A stretch of DNA of 64,000 nucleotides. Origin: Terriglobia bacterium. Lineage in GTDB: Bacteria > Acidobacteriota > Terriglobia > Terriglobales > Acidobacteriaceae. The position numbers and the translations under genes are program-made. This document shows positions 60,048 to 64,000 of this stretch, one piece after another. Position 1 is the first letter of the stretch; each line of letters opens with the position of its first letter. A model generated the notes under the pieces. The model searched no databases. It saw only the letters and a program-made list of their open reading frames with translations, and was not told where the DNA came from. The stretch spans positions 1 to 64,000 of the forward strand of contig JAIQEU010000019.1 in the NCBI GenBank assembly GCA_020073665.1. The letters run 5' to 3'.

Positions 60048-61286
60048 TCAGCTCGCCACTGCCGTTTCCACCGCGGCTCGCGTAAGCGGCAGCAGTACCA
60101 CGAAACGGCTGCCTTTGCCCAGCGTACTGCTCACGTCAATGCGCCCGTGATGCTCTTCCACAATCCGGCGGGCGAGCGATAATCCCAGCCCGGTGCCGTT
60201 GCCCTTCGTTGTATAAAACGGCCGGAAAATATTGGGCAGCGTTTCGGCCGGAATGCCGCGGCCGGTATCGGTCACCACGATGGCAGCGGAGTCGCCGTGG
60301 CGCTCGATATCCACCGTGATCTTGCCCGGGCCGTCAATGGCCTGGATGGCGTTGAGCAGCAGGTTGAGCAGCACCTGGTGGACCTGGCCGCTATCGTGTT
60401 CCACTTCGGGCAGCGATGGGTCTTTCTTCAACTCAATCTGGATTGGCTTCGACAGCCCCTGCTGTCGTGCCAGCATGACGGCATGCTCGACCGTGGTGTT
60501 CAGATCGCTACGGCGGATCTCGGGTGGGTGCGGCCGCGCAGTCTGCAGCAAGTCGGTAAGGATGCGGTTGATCTGCGCAATCTCGGCGCGGACTTCTTTC
60601 ACTACCGCCCGGGCGGGGCTGGTCGTCGGCAGGTCGCGTCCGATGATCTCGATGACGCCGGCGATTCCCGCCAGCGGGTTGCGAATCTCGTGCGCCAGGC
60701 CGGTGGCCAGCTCGCCCAAGGTGGCCAGGTGCTCGGCGCGCGACATCTGGGTGCGATGCAGCCGCTCGATCTCCTCGCGGCTCTCACGCAACTGCGTCAC
60801 CATGCGGTTGAAATTGCGTCCCAGGTCGCCAATCTCGTCGTTGCGTCGAGCGAAACTCACCGACGCGTGCAGATCGCCTTCGCCGACGCGGGCGATTTTT
60901 TCCTGCAATTCGACCATGGGCCGCTGGATCACCCAGGTGAGTACGAACAACAGGGCCGCGCACACTGCGACCGCTCCGGCTCCGGCCACGAACAAGACCA
61001 TGTGGCGCTCGGTATCGCGCCACGAGACCGTGGCCAGCATAAACAATAGCAGTCCGTTGAGCAGAACGAACGCGATCGGCAGCACCGTCTTGATCTGCCA
61101 GTTGATGCGCACCAGGGATACTCCGGAATCAGAAGGTGCGGGCTCGACCATCGTCTTCATACTTCCCCCGTGATGCGCGGTAGAAAAAACTGCCGGACCG
61201 GCGGCGGTCTCCGGAACCGTGCTTGCAGTGGCCTCGGATTCCTGTTGCACGACCGAACTGCTTCCTCCCTGGGCGATCTCAGGCAT
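60048..61286 (-). CDS. Sensor histidine kinase (HAMP-HisKA-HATPase), coupled to ccsA
   Basis: A 412-residue membrane kinase. Two helices (about 65-84 and 97-118) flank a very short outside loop, then a HAMP linker (about 118-172), HisKA (phospho-His in [13 protein letters not shown]) and HATPase_c (N box [34 protein letters not shown]). It resembles the NtrB/HydH-type kinases with little sensory domain, so the signal may come from the membrane or from the cytoplasm. The ATG at 61286 overlaps ccsA by eight bases; an ATG at 61160 behind GGGGGAAG is a good alternative. No response regulator is adjacent in the window. Confidence 0.92.
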   Translation of the reverse strand: MPEIAQGGSSSVVQQESEATASTVPETAAGPAVFSTAHHGGSMKTMVEPAPSDSGVSLVRINWQIKTVLPIAFVLLNGLLLFMLATVSWRDTERHMVLFVAGAGAVAVCAALLFVLTWVIQRPMVELQEKIARVGEGDLHASVSFARRNDEIGDLGRNFNRMVTQLRESREEIERLHRTQMSRAEHLATLGELATGLAHEIRNPLAGIAGVIEIIGRDLPTTSPARAVVKEVRAEIAQINRILTDLLQTARPHPPEIRRSDLNTTVEHAVMLARQQGLSKPIQIELKKDPSLPEVEHDSGQVHQVLLNLLLNAIQAIDGPGKITVDIERHGDSAAIVVTDTGRGIPAETLPNIFRPFYTTKGNGTGLGLSLARRIVEEHHGRIDVSSTLGKGSRFVVLLPLTRAAVETAVAS

Positions 61287-62679
61287 ACGCGTGCATCCCG
61301 GGGAGCAGGTAGGTCACACCGAAGAAGGTGAACATCACCACTCCGAAGCCAAGAATGGCGAAGTAGGCAGCCCGCCGTCCTCGCCAGCCGCGGGTGATGC
61401 GCATGTGCAGATACCCGGCATATACCAGCCAGGTAATTGCTGCCCAGGTTTCCTTCGGATCCCAACTCCAATAAGAACCCCAAGTACGGTTGGCCCAGTA
61501 CGCGCCCGCGGCGATCATCAGGGTGAGCAACGGGAAAGCAATAGCGATCGTCTTGTAAGTGATGCGGTCGAGTTCGTCAGCGTTGGGCAGCATCCGCTGC
61601 AGGTCCTGTCGTCGCCACAGCAGCAGTAGGTAGAGCAGGGAGACAAAGATCCCTCCCACCAGCCCCGAGAGAATGAACGGGCTGGCGGTCAGGCTGGTGG
61701 CGTAGAATCCCTCGGCATCAAGCGATCCATACTGGCCATCCCGCGCCCGCAGCAGGAAGAACGCCAGCGCCAACACCTGCAGCAGGATGCCTACGAACAC
61801 CGCGTTATTGGCGATATTGATCAGGCGTTCGTCATGGTTCCGGCGTGAAATCAGGTAGAGGGCAAACGGAGCTCCCACCGCTACCAACACCAAAACCATG
61901 AGCCAGCCCAGGTCGGGGATGACCACGAACAGCCGCATCCCTTTGGCAATGAAGATCTCGGATTTCTCTTTCGGATCCCACGCCGCCAGGCTCAGACCGC
62001 CCCATTTTTCGAAGCGGGTCAGCACGCCCGCGTACGTCGCAATCCCAAACAGGCTGGTAGCGGCCAGGAACGTCTCCGTCTTCATGCCATCCTGGATCAG
62101 GAACATCATCGCCAGTGCGAAACTCAGCGCACAGGCCGCGTAGGCCAGCATGGCCAGGGTGACGTGTACGTGCAGCCAGGTGGATTGCAGAGCCGGCACC
62201 AGAGGATGCACGTCCGTCCGCAACAACTGCATCAGGACCACGCCGACAATCGCGACCGGCATGGTCACTGTGCCAATCACTTTCACGTTAAAACGCTTTT
62301 CTGCGATCAAAGTGAGCACAGCCAGCGTCCACACAAAGCTGAGCAACATTTCATAGATGCTGGCGAACGGCGGATGCCCGGCTTCGTACCAGCGATGGGC
62401 CACGGCTCCGGTGTTGGCCACCAAACCTACCCATGTCGCCAGCGAGGCGAAGCGCACATACGAAGGCGTGCCGGTCACACCGAATCCCAGGTAGAGAGCG
62501 CCGGCGCCCGCGTAGAAGATCAGCGCGGCGTAAAGCAGGTTGGATTCATTCAGCAGGTTGCCGCTCTTGACCACGTTGAGAAACGCCATGAACAGCAGGA
62601 AAGCAACGCTAAGCCCGACCAGCACCACCAGCGTGGTCCCGGTTGCGGTCGGCTGTTGCTCAGCTCTTGCGCGTGCCAT
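61279..62679 (-). CDS. ccsA: Cytochrome c biogenesis protein CcsA (ResC-type)
   Basis: A 466-residue membrane protein of the System II cytochrome c synthase. Many helices surround the heme-handling motif [14 protein letters not shown] (the WWD domain, about residue 400). It works with ResB (next gene) to export heme and attach it to apocytochrome CxxCH motifs. The ATG at 62679 follows GGAGG; longer frames up to 62961 lie inside resB's C-terminal coding region. It is followed by the histidine kinase with an eight-base overlap and lies 23 bases after resB. Confidence 0.93.
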   Translation of the reverse strand: MARARAEQQPTATGTTLVVLVGLSVAFLLFMAFLNVVKSGNLLNESNLLYAALIFYAGAGALYLGFGVTGTPSYVRFASLATWVGLVANTGAVAHRWYEAGHPPFASIYEMLLSFVWTLAVLTLIAEKRFNVKVIGTVTMPVAIVGVVLMQLLRTDVHPLVPALQSTWLHVHVTLAMLAYAACALSFALAMMFLIQDGMKTETFLAATSLFGIATYAGVLTRFEKWGGLSLAAWDPKEKSEIFIAKGMRLFVVIPDLGWLMVLVLVAVGAPFALYLISRRNHDERLINIANNAVFVGILLQVLALAFFLLRARDGQYGSLDAEGFYATSLTASPFILSGLVGGIFVSLLYLLLLWRRQDLQRMLPNADELDRITYKTIAIAFPLLTLMIAAGAYWANRTWGSYWSWDPKETWAAITWLVYAGYLHMRITRGWRGRRAAYFAILGFGVVMFTFFGVTYLLPGMHAYA

Positions 62680-62702
62680 AGGAACATCCTCCGTTGCCGG
62701 AA

Positions 62703-64000
62703 CTAGACTCCGGCCAGTGAAGCGGCATGCGTGGGTGCGCATGGCTCCGGTTTGATCTTGAGTTCCACCTGAATCTCTTCCACCAGTCTCTGGAAACGCT
62801 CTTCGAAAACTTCCCGGTTCTTGTTGGCGGTACCGCCCAGCCACAGAACCAGCTGTCCGCGCGCATTGTGCACTGGCACGATCCAGAAACGCATGTGGAC
62901 GAGATAGAAGACGACGCCGAGACCCAGCCCCATCAGGACTACTCCTGTCCACACCGCCCATTGACCAGGCTCGTGCGAGACCTCCAGACCGGTGAAATAG
63001 CCTGTCTTCAAGTCCTTGGCTTCGAATTGGTACGGCGAAGCTGCGTTTTGCTCGACGCCGGGAATCGCGGGCAACCAGAAATTAAACGTCTTGCCGGTTT
63101 TCCTGGACTCAACAATCAGGTGCACCGCTGGGTTCTCGACTTGCGCCGAACGGGTGTAGACCTGCCCATCGCGGACCACGTAATCGGGAATGAACTCAGC
63201 CATCCGCACCGAAGTGTCGGCATCCAACTGCGCCGGTTCATCGAACGTGAGTGCGATCTGCTTGGCTTCGCCAGTGCCTGATGTGAGACTTGCAGCCAGA
63301 ACCAACTCGTCGAGTTTGCCGGTGGGTCCATAGCTGGCCTGGTAGAAGCGGACGCCGCGGTACACCAAGGGCTCGTTTACCACGATCTCTTTGTGCAGCA
63401 CGTCGCGGCCGTCTTCTAACACTGTGAGCTGCGACCACCATTTCTTGGGACTCCCGTCGGCGTAGTTTTCCTGGCCGGCGCCATCGCAGCGAATCAGAAA
63501 CGGAAGCTGGTGCTTGGTGCCGTTTTGGGCTTCGACTTGGCCTGATTGCTGTCCGCGGGTCAGGGCAACGTATCCGCGCCATCCCCACAATCCGTCCACA
63601 ATGCCACCCAGGAAAATGAGCAGCAGGCTGGCATGCACGATGTAAACCGCCAACTCGGAGATGCGGTTGCGCTCACCAAACAGCGAGAACCGGTTTTCGC
63701 CCACGATCCTTTCCGGGCCCAGCCTCATCCGCCGAAACGCCCGCTCGGCTGCCATCAGCCCCGCTTCCTCATTTTCGATGGGAATCTGCGCCTGGGTAGG
63801 CAGCGCCTTGCGGAAGGTTTCGTCCGGGCTCTTATAGGGACGGGCAAAGTAGCGCCAGGCATTGGGGAACCGCTGAATGGAGGCGGCGATGATGCTCAGG
63901 CTAACCAGGGTCATCAGCAGCAGGAACCACCAGGCATGAAACACATCCGTCAGTCCCAGGGCATCGAGCACACGCAGCATCTGCGGCGAGTACGCCCGTT
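62703..64000 (-). CDS. resB: Cytochrome c biogenesis protein ResB/Ccs1 (5' end off the right edge)
   Basis: The visible 432 codons hold the ResB core: [21 protein letters not shown] helix, a large extracytoplasmic domain ([40 protein letters not shown]) and a C-terminal helix ([26 protein letters not shown]). An in-frame ATG at 63980 exists, but the frame continues without a stop to the edge (codons read RAYSPQ), and the first ResB helix is missing, so the true start is beyond base 64000. It forms the System II complex with CcsA (23 bases downstream). The GVRFYQ motif is typical of the family. Confidence 0.9.
   Translation of the reverse strand, partial: RAYSPQMLRVLDALGLTDVFHAWWFLLLMTLVSLSIIAASIQRFPNAWRYFARPYKSPDETFRKALPTQAQIPIENEEAGLMAAERAFRRMRLGPERIVGENRFSLFGERNRISELAVYIVHASLLLIFLGGIVDGLWGWRGYVALTRGQQSGQVEAQNGTKHQLPFLIRCDGAGQENYADGSPKKWWSQLTVLEDGRDVLHKEIVVNEPLVYRGVRFYQASYGPTGKLDELVLAASLTSGTGEAKQIALTFDEPAQLDADTSVRMAEFIPDYVVRDGQVYTRSAQVENPAVHLIVESRKTGKTFNFWLPAIPGVEQNAASPYQFEAKDLKTGYFTGLEVSHEPGQWAVWTGVVLMGLGLGVVFYLVHMRFWIVPVHNARGQLVLWLGGTANKNREVFEERFQRLVEEIQVELKIKPEPCAPTHAASLAGV

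Noticed and set aside
1-64000. CRISPR array, prophage or intact insertion sequence
   Set aside because: No repeat-spacer array, integrase, transposase or phage structural gene is visible.

Overview
The window is about 60% G+C, densely coding and read on both strands. It looks like chromosomal DNA of an Acidobacteriota member (Terriglobia-like). This is inferred from gene content: two very large Oar-type TonB-dependent receptors with N-terminal carboxypeptidase-regulatory domains, a GloVer-type repeat propeller protein, PEGA and PilZ proteins, a sulfatase-like/TPR protein, and a System II cytochrome c assembly operon (ResB/CcsA). I see no rRNA, convincing tRNA, CRISPR array, prophage or intact insertion sequence.

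Layout. 1-3.9 kb (minus): 3' part of an MltD-like lytic transglycosylase, a small membrane protein, a two-PilZ protein and a membrane-anchored GcvH-like protein without the lipoyl lysine. 4.4-9.8 kb (plus): an exported protein and Oar-like receptor 1, closed by a strong terminator. 9.8-11.8 kb: two tandem, apparently paralogous small membrane proteins followed by an exported protein. 11.9-13.7 kb: an FMN-binding split-barrel protein and a degenerate GGDEF protein. 14.1-18.8 kb: an RsbRD-like protein, a CoA transferase, a ferredoxin and a 2-oxoacid:ferredoxin oxidoreductase (alpha plus a beta-gamma fusion), preceded by a perfect CRP-type operator. 18.9-23.2 kb: a TPR protein, a GGDEF protein with a sigma-54-like promoter and tandem palindromes, and a winged-helix protein. 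23.3-27.8 kb (minus): a complete MacB-like ABC export operon. 28.3-32.2 kb: a PEGA pseudokinase, a stand-alone cyclic-nucleotide-binding protein and a GY-rich secreted protein. 32.4-44.9 kb: mostly housekeeping genes (3-hydroxyacyl-CoA dehydrogenase, WalJ-like hydrolase, methionine aminopeptidase, MsrA, PyrD, PafA-like phosphatase) among small membrane proteins. 45-47.9 kb: serS, a small membrane protein, a LolA-like protein and a small protein. 48-53.5 kb: Oar-like receptor 2 and a sulfatase-like/TPR protein. 53.5-58.5 kb: an ArnT-like transferase and a GH18-NodB-GT2 fusion that resembles PgaB and PgaC in one chain. 58.6-60 kb: a tryptophanase-like lyase. 60-64 kb (minus): a histidine kinase co-transcribed with ccsA and resB; resB runs off the right edge.

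How the parts may work together (inference). Four CRP-type half-site pairs (TGTGA-N6-TCACA, three of them with one mismatch) lie in non-coding DNA. They precede the oxidoreductase operon, the cyclic-nucleotide-binding protein, the tryptophanase and the 4.5 kb exported gene. That pattern suggests a cyclic-nucleotide/CRP-type regulon for amino-acid and 2-oxoacid catabolism. The regulator itself is not in the window. A c-di-GMP theme also recurs: a PilZ protein, an intact GGDEF protein, and a degenerate GGDEF protein that keeps its inhibitory site.
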